Shown here one piece after another: positions 36,245-45,524 of a stretch of 64,000 bases of DNA (position 1 is its first letter; each line of letters begins with the position of its first letter). The stretch is taken from the NCBI GenBank assembly GCA_017792345.1, contig CP051228.1, positions 3,192,148-3,256,147 of the forward strand, given 5' to 3'. This stretch comes from Mesoflavibacter sp. GTDB taxonomy: Bacteria > Pseudomonadota > Alphaproteobacteria > UBA8366 > Aestuariispiraceae. The notes beneath the pieces are model-generated. The model saw only the letters and a list, made by a program, of their open reading frames with translations. It ran no database searches and was not told where the DNA came from. The position numbers were made by a program, and so were the translations under genes.

Positions 36245-39200
36245 CTAGACCGCGTCTATAAAGGACGCGACCGCCATCATCATCGGCCGAAGCTTCGGTG
36301 CCTCGGTTTCGATGGTTTCCATGTCACCACTCTTGCCCGCCTTCTCCAGCGCGAAGCACAAATCCGCCAAGTCGTTGGCCCCCACGGCCCGTGAGGAGGA
36401 TTTAAGCTTGTGCCCGGCGGCACCGACACCCGCCGCGTCTCCCGCCTGGATTGCGGCCTCGATCTCCCCGACAATGTCCCATGCCGGTTCGACAAAGTCC
36501 TTAAGGATTTCCGTTATCGTTTCCATATCGTCGCCGAACATGTCCGCCAGCGCGGTCAGGTCGACCGGATCGCCGCCGCCATCCTCCTTGGATTCCGGCG
36601 GGGCCGGGGCCTCGTCCGATGGCGCCACCGCATCCGTTGGCGCCGTCACATGGGGCAGCCAGCGGCGCAGCATCTCCTGCAGCTTCTTCATTTCAAGCGG
36701 CTTCGACAGGTAATCGTCCATGCCGTTCGCCAGGCAGCGGTCCGCCTCGCCCTGCAACGCGTTCGCGGTGATCGCGACGATCGGCAGGCGTGTACCGTCA
36801 TCGATCTCGGATTTGCGGACACGGGCTGTCATTTCAAACCCGTCCATATTCGGCATGTGCACATCCGAGAGCACGAGGGAGTAGCGTCCGGTCTCGATGG
36901 CGGCGAGGCCCAGTTTGCCGTCCTCCGCGATTTCGCATTGATACCCAAGGCGATGCAATTGACGCCGAATGACGTCCTGATTGGTCTTGTTGTCTTCGAC
37001 GACCAGAATGAGCTCCCGGTTCGCCACGGCCGCTTCCACGGACGGAACATCACGCACAGCCAGGATCGGCGCTTCGGATCCATAGCGGATGTTCGGGCTC
37101 GCGCGTCCGACCGCGACGGCAACCGCGTTCACCAGGTTCCGCTGTGTCAGCGGGGTGGCGGGCACGATGGTCGTATCCGGCAGTTCGATGGACGCACCGA
37201 TGCCGTAGGTCGGGCGCCCGACAACGAACCGCATGGCCTTCAGTTCTTCATCATCCCGGAATGTCTGACGAAGCTCGAACTTGCTGTCATCGGCGATATC
37301 GAAGCCGAGAGTCACGACGTCATAAGGCCGGCCGGCCTGGGCTGCCTTGCGGGCGGTATCGGCCAAATCCTGCGGATCGAAAATCAGATCGACCTCGGCG
37401 CCATGGCTCTCCAAATAATCCTTCACAATCAGCTGCTGGACTTCGTCTTGTCCGGTCAGGCTCAACACGCGAATGCCGTCCAGGTCGCGAATGATTTCCT
37501 GGGCACCGTCCGTGACGATCTGGTGGGTCAGCGTGACATCGAAACGGCTGCCCGCACCGGGTCGGCTTTCGACAGTGACCTGGCCTTTCATCATGGTGAC
37601 AAGGCGGTGGACGATGGACAGGCCAAGTCCCGTGCCGCCGAAACGGCGGGTCGTCGACGCCTCGGCCTGCTGGAACGGTTTGAACAATTCCCGCACCTGG
37701 GCACCGGTCATGCCGATACCCTGGTCCTGTACCGAATAGCGCACGGTGGCCCTGTCACCATCCCTGGATACGAGGTCGGCGCGCATGGTGACCGTCCCGT
37801 CCTCGGTGAATTTGATGGCGTTCCCCAGCAGGTTGAACAGGATCTGACGCAAGCGCACCTGATCGCCGAGAACTCGGGGCGGTATGGCCGGGTCGGTATA
37901 GGAATGGAAGCGAACGTTCTTCTTACTGACATTCGGCCCCATGGTTTCCGCAACGCCGTCGACGATATTGCTGATCGAGACGGGGATATTCTCCATCTCC
38001 AGCTTGCCGGCTTCGATCTTCGAAAAGTCGAGAATGTCGTTGATAATGGTCAGAAGCGCGAAGGCGGAATCCCGGATGGTCGACGCCATTTGGCGCTGAT
38101 CCCCGTCCAACTGCGTCTGGCTCAACAGATCCACCATGCCGACGACACCGTTCATCGGCGTACGAATCTCATGGCTCATCGTGGCCAGGAAGGAATCCTT
38201 GGCTTTGGTGGCCGCCTCCGCCTGTTCCTTGGCGATCAGCAGATCGCCCTCCATCGCCTTGCGCTCGGTAATGTCATAGAGCCAAACGAGCGCGGATTTG
38301 CGGTCGTTGAAATGGATTGGGCTGACCGACATCAGGGTCCAGACATCCTGGCCGTCGCTGCGCGTCCACAATGCCTCGCGGTCGTAGACGGCCTCACCGG
38401 CTTCCAGCAGGCGCTCGTATTCCAACCGTTGTGCCTCATCCGAAAAGAAGTCGGCGGTTCTGGCGATACCATGCTGCTCACCATCGAATGCCAACATGGA
38501 CCGGAAGCGGGCGTTGGTGAACTCGATCAGGCCATTATCGTCGCTGTTATCGTCGGTCGAGACGGCGACCGCGATCGGGCTCGCTTCGAGGATACGGTTC
38601 AGTTGCTGTTCGCTGTCCTGCAGGGCCTGCAGAATCTCCTTTCTTTTCGTGACGTCGGACGCAATCCAGACACCACCGCCGTCGGACATCGGTGAGAAGC
38701 GCATCTCCAATGTCGTTCCATTCGCGATGTCGCGTTCGTACTCGAACACATCGCGCGACTCGAAGATTTCGCACATCTTCCTGATCTGCTTTTCGACATC
38801 GACGTCGCCATAGTCGCCGCGCTGATGCTGATATCGCCAGATACCGGTTACGGAACGACCTGCATCGACCAACTCCTTAGGGAGGTCCAGCAATTCGCCG
38901 AACAGATCGTTGTAGAGGCGGATATTCATCTCGCCATCGCACATGATGATGCCGGCCGGGATGTTGTCGATGGTGGTGCGAAGCTGTTCTTCGATCCGTT
39001 TGCGCTCGGTGATGTCGCTCTGCATCAGGATCAAACCGCCCTCGGTCGTCCGTCCGTAGCGGAAGAAATAGGTACGGCCGTTGGCGTGTTGGGTTTCCCC
39101 GAATCCGCCTTCCTCGCGCCGGCGGTCTGCCAGAGTTTTGGTAATCCAGGCGTCCGGATCCGATAGGGCGAGGGGGGCCTGAATTTGCCCTGCCTCCAAC

Positions 39201-42200
39201 GACACCCGAAGCAAGGATTCCATGGTGTGGTTCTTGATATCGTCCTTGGACGGGCTCAGCGGATAGATTTCGTGATAGCGATCGTTCGTGAAAATGACCC
39301 TCTCGTCACGATCGTAGAGAATGACCATATCGGTGAAGGTATCCATCGCTTCCTTGAGAAGCTTGGAATCGCGCTGTGCTTCCAGAATGGGCGTGATGTC
39401 GGTGTATGTCGTGACAAATCCGCCCGCCGCAACCGGATTGCCCTTGATCTCCACCGTTCGGCCATCCGGCATGACACGCTGCGCGGCATGAGCCTCGAAC
39501 TCCGCGGCTTGGGCGACCCGCTCTGCCACGACGCGCTCGATATCGACATCACCGTAATCGCCTCGTTCCGCATTGTGGCGGTAGAATTCCGAAATATGGG
39601 TTCCGATCTTCCCTAACGCCCGAGGGACATCCATGACCTCGAACAGCCGCTCGTTGAACAGCGACAGGCGCAAGTCCGCATCGAACATGGTGATCGCCTG
39701 ATCCATATTGGCGACCGCGCTGTCCAGAATGCTCTTCTGGATCGAGACCTCCTCGCGCAACGCCTCGGCACGCTCCCGCGCCTCGGCCAGTTCCTTCATC
39801 TGAAGTTTAAGCCTGTTCTGCGCTTCGACACGATCCGTCACGTCGCGAATGGCGGCCACGATGACGGTGTCCTCGCCTTCGACCGATACGGGGCTCAGTG
39901 CGACTTCTATCGGGAAGACGCTGCCATCCGCTCGAAGTCCGAACAGTTCCCGGTCGCCCCCCATCTGACGTACCGACGCCGATTGGACAAAGTGCTTTAC
40001 GAATCCACGGTGACCGTCGCGGACCGATTCCGGCACGAGGATCTCGATTTCCTGACCGATCAAGTCCGCCGGGCTGTGGCCAAAGACGGTTTGGACCTGC
40101 CTGTTGGCCAGGACGATGCGTCCCTGCTGATCCACGGCCAGCATCGCGTCCGGGGCGGATTCCAACAGGGCTTGGGTGCGCTCCTGAACCAAGCGGCGCT
40201 CGGTGATGTCGATGAAAACGGACACCGTATAGCCGCCCGGCGCCGGAGTCCTTGTCACCTGCATGATGCGACCGTCGACGGATCGGTTTTCGAATACCGA
40301 CGTCTCCTGGGCCCGGTAGGATGCAAGCCGTTCCTGGATTTCTTCCTCTTGGTCCCGTCCGTCCTGTGGCGGGATCAGACCGCGGGCGGATTCGTCCCGA
40401 AGCAAGGCTTCGATCGAGGCGCCAGGGGTCAGGTTGCCGCTGCCGTGACCGTAGAGCGCCCCATATCGCGCATTTGCCAGCACGATCCGCAAATCCGAAT
40501 CCGCCAGGAGGATGGCGCCCGGCATATTGTCCAAGGTCAGGCGCAATTGGGCCTCGGTTTCCACCAATTCCCGCGTGCGATGGGCAACCCGTTCCTCCAG
40601 TTCGTCGCGGGCGGCCGTCAGTTCGGCCTGCGTCTGCTTCAACGACGAGATGTCCTTGGCGGAACTGGCGATCGCCACCGGCCGGCCGGTCTCGTCGGTC
40701 AGCCGGAACATGGTCACCAGCACATCGACGGGCTGGCCTTCCTCGTTGACGTGAACGCCCTCCACATTGCGCACTTCTTCTCCGGCCAGGCATCGTTGCC
40801 GTACGCGTTCGGCCTCCTCCCGCCATGCGTCGGGGACAATTGTCGTGAATGACAGGCCAGGCATGTCGGACCGGTTCAAGCCATAGGCCTGTTCTGCCTC
40901 GCGGTTGAAGTCGATGATCCGTCCATACAGATCCTGAATGATGATCGGGTCCGTGGCCTCCATGAAGACCTTGGACATGCGACGGATTTTTGCATTCTGA
41001 CCGAGCAGGTAGGCTAGGAATATGCACACCGCCGCCGTAGCGACGACGCCGGCCATCAGGATTCCATCCGCCAGATCCGACCCCGGGCCGGACAGATAGC
41101 GCGCGGACGCCTTCCAATGAAACTCGAGAGACGCCCCGCCGAGCTCGGATCGAACCGTGTTTGTACGCAGGGGCGGTTTATGCGGGTCGGTTGCCCCGTA
41201 AGAGATGCCGGCCGCGGGAACGGAAGGGTCAGATGCCGCCCCCCGAATGCGCAGGTCGAGCGCGATCCCTTCCGGCACCTGAAATGCAAACAGTCCATCG
41301 ATCATGCGATCGATGCTGATCAGTCCCAAAATCACGGTGAAGCTGTCGCCACGCGCGGCGGCATGTGCAAACAGGCTGTAACCGGCCCCATCCGGTCCGA
41401 CCTGGAACGTGGCAATGACCGACCGCCCGGGTTCCGACAAGGCGGCCCTCAGTATGGCGGCCCGGTCAGCTTCGTCACCGCCGGTGAAATTGGCGCCTGT
41501 CGCGAATGTCGCTTCATCCGTGGAGAATTGGATCGGCCATTGCGCGTTGCCGCGATCCAGGCTGGCGATAAGCGCTGCCCTGTCACCGTCAACAGACGGC
41601 ATGGCCACCGCAATCGAATATGGCAGGAAGTCCTGCTGCATCTGTTCGAGATCATCGACTGCCCGGAAGAAATCTTCCTTGCGCATTTCGACCGATCTTC
41701 CGGCGACGAGGCCCAATGCGTTAATCGGACCTTGCGACAGTTCCAGCCAATGCAGGAAAGTTGAGGTCAGCCGACCGGCCTCTCGCGAGAAGCTGTCATC
41801 CCAACTCTGTTTCGTGTCATCCCGAATCTGTACCGCCGTTGCATAGGAACCACCGATGCCCAGCAGGATAACGGCCACAAGGCCAAATGCGGTCGTCCGG
41901 GCCTTCGATTGAATCGCAAAGACAAGCGGCGTAAAGACCGCGATCCCGAGGAGGTCGCCGAGCCACCAGACCTTCCAGGCGCTGGGCAATTCATCTGCGG
42001 ACAAAAAGCCGGCGGCATATAAGGTCGCGTTGCCGAGCGTACTGCCGATGACACAGATGAACGGGGGTACGAGCAGCAAAGCCGCCACAACGTGCCGCCT
42101 GTTCAGTCCCGGATCCCGCTGCCCGAACCTTCGAACCAGATAGGCGCCTACCAGTGGCTGGATCGTCGCCCCGAGGATCAGCCCCCCAACCACCAGCGCC

Positions 42201-42505
42201 GTTTCGGCAAACCCCTGCAGCTTGGGAGATAGCGCCGTTGTCGCGAGATAGAGAATTAGGGCGCCAAGGGTGATCCCCGGTATAGCCCGTATGCCAAACC
42301 AGCATGCCGTTCCAAAGGCGATCCCGGCCGGGGCCCAAAGGAAGGACGCGTTTTGACCCGGTATGGTCAATCCTTGGCCGATATAGCCCGCACCGAAATA
42401 CGCCAGTGCAATAATCAAAGTCCGTGCCCACGCATTCTCGTGCCATGGCGAACGGGACACGGATGTCTTCGGGGCTGGTTTATCGGTCAGGCCACCTGAT
42501 TTCAT
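36245..42505 (-). CDS. Giant hybrid sensor histidine kinase (MASE1-CHASE-7xPAS-HisKA-HATPase-REC-HPt)
   Basis: 2086 residues, one of the largest kinase layouts known. Domains in order: MASE1 membrane sensor (about 25-215, eight helices); an external CHASE-like region (about 230-470) closed by a further membrane helix near 490; seven PAS domains (about 505-635, 640-765, 768-890, 925-1050, 1050-1170, 1172-1290 and 1292-1415); HisKA with SHEIRTPMN (near 1443); HATPase (about 1530-1645); a degenerate receiver-like segment (about 1690-1800, lacking a clear phosphoacceptor); a true receiver with LSDVHMPNMDG (near 1880); and an HPt with His in GHKLKSSSRA (near 2033). Phosphate would pass His-Asp-His to the REC-EAL and CheY-like partners downstream. 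It starts 12 bases after the TorT-like gene. Confidence 0.95.
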   Translation of the reverse strand: MKSGGLTDKPAPKTSVSRSPWHENAWARTLIIALAYFGAGYIGQGLTIPGQNASFLWAPAGIAFGTACWFGIRAIPGITLGALILYLATTALSPKLQGFAETALVVGGLILGATIQPLVGAYLVRRFGQRDPGLNRRHVVAALLLVPPFICVIGSTLGNATLYAAGFLSADELPSAWKVWWLGDLLGIAVFTPLVFAIQSKARTTAFGLVAVILLGIGGSYATAVQIRDDTKQSWDDSFSREAGRLTSTFLHWLELSQGPINALGLVAGRSVEMRKEDFFRAVDDLEQMQQDFLPYSIAVAMPSVDGDRAALIASLDRGNAQWPIQFSTDEATFATGANFTGGDEADRAAILRAALSEPGRSVIATFQVGPDGAGYSLFAHAAARGDSFTVILGLISIDRMIDGLFAFQVPEGIALDLRIRGAASDPSVPAAGISYGATDPHKPPLRTNTVRSELGGASLEFHWKASARYLSGPGSDLADGILMAGVVATAAVCIFLAYLLGQNAKIRRMSKVFMEATDPIIIQDLYGRIIDFNREAEQAYGLNRSDMPGLSFTTIVPDAWREEAERVRQRCLAGEEVRNVEGVHVNEEGQPVDVLVTMFRLTDETGRPVAIASSAKDISSLKQTQAELTAARDELEERVAHRTRELVETEAQLRLTLDNMPGAILLADSDLRIVLANARYGALYGHGSGNLTPGASIEALLRDESARGLIPPQDGRDQEEEIQERLASYRAQETSVFENRSVDGRIMQVTRTPAPGGYTVSVFIDITERRLVQERTQALLESAPDAMLAVDQQGRIVLANRQVQTVFGHSPADLIGQEIEILVPESVRDGHRGFVKHFVQSASVRQMGGDRELFGLRADGSVFPIEVALSPVSVEGEDTVIVAAIRDVTDRVEAQNRLKLQMKELAEARERAEALREEVSIQKSILDSAVANMDQAITMFDADLRLSLFNERLFEVMDVPRALGKIGTHISEFYRHNAERGDYGDVDIERVVAERVAQAAEFEAHAAQRVMPDGRTVEIKGNPVAAGGFVTTYTDITPILEAQRDSKLLKEAMDTFTDMVILYDRDERVIFTNDRYHEIYPLSPSKDDIKNHTMESLLRVSLEAGQIQAPLALSDPDAWITKTLADRRREEGGFGETQHANGRTYFFRYGRTTEGGLILMQSDITERKRIEEQLRTTIDNIPAGIIMCDGEMNIRLYNDLFGELLDLPKELVDAGRSVTGIWRYQHQRGDYGDVDVEKQIRKMCEIFESRDVFEYERDIANGTTLEMRFSPMSDGGGVWIASDVTKRKEILQALQDSEQQLNRILEASPIAVAVSTDDNSDDNGLIEFTNARFRSMLAFDGEQHGIARTADFFSDEAQRLEYERLLEAGEAVYDREALWTRSDGQDVWTLMSVSPIHFNDRKSALVWLYDITERKAMEGDLLIAKEQAEAATKAKDSFLATMSHEIRTPMNGVVGMVDLLSQTQLDGDQRQMASTIRDSAFALLTIINDILDFSKIEAGKLEMENIPVSISNIVDGVAETMGPNVSKKNVRFHSYTDPAIPPRVLGDQVRLRQILFNLLGNAIKFTEDGTVTMRADLVSRDGDRATVRYSVQDQGIGMTGAQVRELFKPFQQAEASTTRRFGGTGLGLSIVHRLVTMMKGQVTVESRPGAGSRFDVTLTHQIVTDGAQEIIRDLDGIRVLSLTGQDEVQQLIVKDYLESHGAEVDLIFDPQDLADTARKAAQAGRPYDVVTLGFDIADDSKFELRQTFRDDEELKAMRFVVGRPTYGIGASIELPDTTIVPATPLTQRNLVNAVAVAVGRASPNIRYGSEAPILAVRDVPSVEAAVANRELILVVEDNKTNQDVIRRQLHRLGYQCEIAEDGKLGLAAIETGRYSLVLSDVHMPNMDGFEMTARVRKSEIDDGTRLPIVAITANALQGEADRCLANGMDDYLSKPLEMKKLQEMLRRWLPHVTAPTDAVAPSDEAPAPPESKEDGGGDPVDLTALADMFGDDMETITEILKDFVEPAWDIVGEIEAAIQAGDAAGVGAAGHKLKSSSRAVGANDLADLCFALEKAGKSGDMETIETEAPKLRPMMMAVASFIDAV

Positions 42506-42517
42506 AACCTGGCCCCC

Positions 42518-43621
42518 TCAATTCACATCGAAAGTCGGCCTGAAGCCGATCGGAGCCATGGTGGAGGACAGGTCGAAATCCTGTAGCGAGTCCTGGTCGA
42601 GCATTCGGACTTTCGGGCCGACGAAACGCTGAAGCGGGGCGCCCTGCAAAAGACGAACGGCCTGATCGACGGCGATACGCCCTTGTATTGCCTGTTGATC
42701 GCTGGGGGCGGCCAGGATCGTGCCCCGCCGAATGCCCCGATACACGCCGGGGCCGAAATAGTAAGCGAGGATGTCGGTCACATCCGCGAGGTTCTTTTGT
42801 CGAAGAATACTGGCGGCCGCTTCTGCCGAGACCGTGGTGCCGACGATGTAATCGACACTGCCATAGCGGTCCAAGACCCGTTCGATCAGGTCTCCCTGAA
42901 CCTGTCTGCCGGTATCGCCATACTCGGTTGCGACGATCATCACATTCGATTCTTCGACCCCTGCCGCAAAACCCTGATTGCCCCGTTGGGCCCAGGCTGA
43001 AAGCTTGGGCCCAGGGAACCATGCCACGAGAATGTCGCGGTCTTCGCCTGCGTGACGGTCGACCAGATAGCGGGCAGCCAGATAGGCACTGTCGTAATAA
43101 TCCCCGGCGGACCGTGCGGAAATGCCCTGAAAGGTAAGGCCGTTGATTAGGTCGATGATGGGGATACCCTTGCTGACCGCGGCTTCCAGGACACCATTCA
43201 GGCCGGACTCCTCGACGGCGCTGACGATCATTGCGTCCGGGTCGCGGGACACACAATCCTGCGCCTGCGCGATCTGTCGATCCAGGTGGTCATACCCGCC
43301 GGCAGAGTGGATCGACAAAGACACACCTAGCCGCTCCGCCTCCTGCACCAGTCCGAAGTTCACGGCCAACCAATAAGCGTCCTTCAGATGGGGGATCAGA
43401 GCGCATATCTCCCAGGATTCCGATGCGCTATCGAGCGGCGTATAGGTGCTTTCCTTTCGCGGCCCGTCAAAGTCGGCTGTCTCCCATTCGTAGATCGGAA
43501 AGGGGCCCCACTTGGCGGATTCAGCGATGGCATGGCCGGGAAGCCAAACGAATGCAGACACGAAGGCAGCCAGCAACGACCTGCATGCAGAGGGCAGGCG
43601 GCAAGCCGTGCCTGTTTTCAT
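42518..43621 (-). CDS. TorT-like periplasmic binding protein
   Basis: 367 residues with a signal peptide (about 1-33, ending GHAIA) and a periplasmic-binding fold of the LacI/TorT type. The N-terminal WGPFPIYEWETADFDGPRKE, then WEICALIPHLKDAYWLAVNFGL, resembles TorT, which binds trimethylamine N-oxide and presents it to the TorS sensor in enteric bacteria. Here the protein heads an operon with a MASE1-CHASE hybrid kinase rather than a TorS type, so the ligand is uncertain. It is probably the detector for that kinase. Confidence 0.8.
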   Translation of the reverse strand: MKTGTACRLPSACRSLLAAFVSAFVWLPGHAIAESAKWGPFPIYEWETADFDGPRKESTYTPLDSASESWEICALIPHLKDAYWLAVNFGLVQEAERLGVSLSIHSAGGYDHLDRQIAQAQDCVSRDPDAMIVSAVEESGLNGVLEAAVSKGIPIIDLINGLTFQGISARSAGDYYDSAYLAARYLVDRHAGEDRDILVAWFPGPKLSAWAQRGNQGFAAGVEESNVMIVATEYGDTGRQVQGDLIERVLDRYGSVDYIVGTTVSAEAAASILRQKNLADVTDILAYYFGPGVYRGIRRGTILAAPSDQQAIQGRIAVDQAVRLLQGAPLQRFVGPKVRMLDQDSLQDFDLSSTMAPIGFRPTFDVN

Positions 43622-43775
43622 CGTTTCGTCTCCCCCAAGCTTCGATCAAAGCTTCTGACGAATTGGAGCCCCTATGGTAGAGCGCATGGCACCCTGTTTG
43701 GAAGGTTTGAATCGGCAACCGAATGCTCTTCGGGCGCGCAATTCGTAAACTGTCTGGTCCGGAGCCGCATTGAGT

Positions 43776-44222
43776 TCAAGGACAGGATCCGGCTGACAAA
43801 TCTAACTTGAGGTCCCCGCGACCTAGCCATGCCAGGGCACCTGTCACCGTGGAGAAAGTTTGGATCTGCGGCCGATGCAACTGATCGGCCTGCCAGGTAG
43901 CCGCATAAAGCCTAGCTATGATCTCCTGCATTTCGGCTGCCACGACATAGGCGGACCGGAACTTGAGCGCACGGTTGCCATTGGTTTTGCCGGATCCTTC
44001 GAGCCGAAGAATGGCCGTCTTGATCGACGCAAGTGCTACCGGGCTCAAATCCGACATATCGGTGTGCTGATCGAAGACAAGCAGCCGATCCATCTCGGGG
44101 ACAAATCGAGGATCCGCTTCAAGAAGCCCCGTCAGCGCTTCGAGATCACCAAAGGCAATGGTTTCGGCGAAATGTGCGACAAGCAGCGAGTTCCCATCAA
44201 CGAACTGATATCTGTACGACAT
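43776..44222 (-). CDS. Hypothetical protein, possibly STAS-like
   Basis: 148 residues, soluble, no Cys motif or membrane helix. Segments like LLVFDQHTDMSDLSPVALASIK and KFRSAYVVAAEMQEIIARLYAATW suggest an alpha/beta fold similar to SpoIIAA/STAS-like small proteins of alphaproteobacteria, but no family is firmly recognised. It lies 154 bases upstream of the TorT-like gene on the same strand and may or may not be co-transcribed. Codon use is somewhat less GC-rich than its neighbours. Confidence 0.65.
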   Translation of the reverse strand: MSYRYQFVDGNSLLVAHFAETIAFGDLEALTGLLEADPRFVPEMDRLLVFDQHTDMSDLSPVALASIKTAILRLEGSGKTNGNRALKFRSAYVVAAEMQEIIARLYAATWQADQLHRPQIQTFSTVTGALAWLGRGDLKLDLSAGSCP

Positions 44223-44426
44223 TCCGGCCCTCGTTCACGACCCGCATCGAAACATTATCAACGAGGAACATCGCCATAAAGGCATTCATGTATAGCTTTT
44301 AAGATGAAGCCGATGAGTACTCACGCATGCCTGTCGACTGTCGCGTTTATGGTTCTAAAGTCGGCTGCTTCGCATCCTAAGGCTTTCACAAACCGATCCC
44401 TCGCCGGTTTGAAAATCGTGCAGGAC

Positions 44427-45338
44427 CTAAACCGCCCGCATCCTTGCTGTAATCTCCATCAGCCAAGCTTTTAGCGTCTTCGCCGCCGGTGAAAGGTCAC
44501 GGTTGTCGTTCCAAGTAAGGTAGTAGGCCCCCGGAGCAGGGAGCGCGAGGTCGGTGAGGCGGCGGAGAGTGCCGGCGCTCTCCAGCGGCTCGACCAGGCG
44601 GTGCCAGCCCAGCGCGACGCCCTGGTCGTCCTGGGCGGCCTGCAGCAGGACGGTGAAACTGTTGAACCGGCGGCCTAGGACCGGGCCGTGGGGGATGTCG
44701 GCGCGGCGCAGGAATTCCTCCCAATTGGTCCAGATCGGATCGACGCCCTCGACATGCAGCAGCGGCAGATTGGGCAGGTCCGCCGGCGCGGCATCGCGAT
44801 GGGCGGCGTGGAAGCCCGCGCCGCAGACCGGATAGATCATCTCCCCGAAAAGAAGATGCGCCGTCTCGTCGGGCCAGACGCCATAGCCGTAGCGGATGCG
44901 CAGATCGACCTCCGCCCGGCGGTAGTCGCGGGCATTGTCCGAGATCAGATGGTTCACCTCGATCTCCGGATGGGCACGCCAGAAAGCGCCCATCTGGCGC
45001 ATCAGCCATTGGCTGGCCATCGCGCCGGTACAGGCCAGGGTGACGGCGTTCTGGCTGACGCCGTTGCGGATGCGCTCGAAGGTCTCCGATGCCTGGCCGA
45101 AGCCGCGCGCCAGGACGGTGTAAAGCTCGCTGCCCTCCGCCGTCAGTTGCACGGCATTCATCTCGCGCAGGAACAGGGGACAGCCCGCCTCTTCCTCCAG
45201 CGCCTTGATTTGGCGGCTGACGGCGCTCGGCGTCACGTTCAACTCCGCCGCCGCCAGCTTGAAACTCATATGCCGCGCCGCCGCCTCGAAAACCGCGAGC
45301 TGCGTTAGGGAAGGGAGATTGTAGTAACGCCTGACCAT
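44427..45338 (-). CDS. LysR-family regulator, GcvA-like
   Basis: 303 residues. The N-terminal helix-turn-helix (about 8-65) reads LPSLTQLAVFEAAARHMSFK, then LNVTPSAVSRQIKALEEEAG. The type-2 periplasmic-binding effector domain (about 90-298) is of the GcvA branch. It is divergent from the MttB-family methyltransferase gene, with 186 bases between the starts, and probably controls it. The ATG at 45338 begins the conserved sequence; the frame extends to 45392. Confidence 0.88.
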   Translation of the reverse strand: MVRRYYNLPSLTQLAVFEAAARHMSFKLAAAELNVTPSAVSRQIKALEEEAGCPLFLREMNAVQLTAEGSELYTVLARGFGQASETFERIRNGVSQNAVTLACTGAMASQWLMRQMGAFWRAHPEIEVNHLISDNARDYRRAEVDLRIRYGYGVWPDETAHLLFGEMIYPVCGAGFHAAHRDAAPADLPNLPLLHVEGVDPIWTNWEEFLRRADIPHGPVLGRRFNSFTVLLQAAQDDQGVALGWHRLVEPLESAGTLRRLTDLALPAPGAYYLTWNDNRDLSPAAKTLKAWLMEITARMRAV

Positions 45339-45524
45339 GCCCGGACCCCATTCGCGCCGGGAATACCCCGGCACCGGGCATGGTGGCCGCACTTGCCGCC
45401 GGAAGGCAAGATTTCAGCGGCGGCGCAAAACTCACGTCGCGGATTACCCTTTTTCGTTCAGGGGTTTTGACGTCCCTCTGCCACAGTCTTCGCCTCGGAA
45501 GCCCTGTTCGATGCGGAGAGCGCG

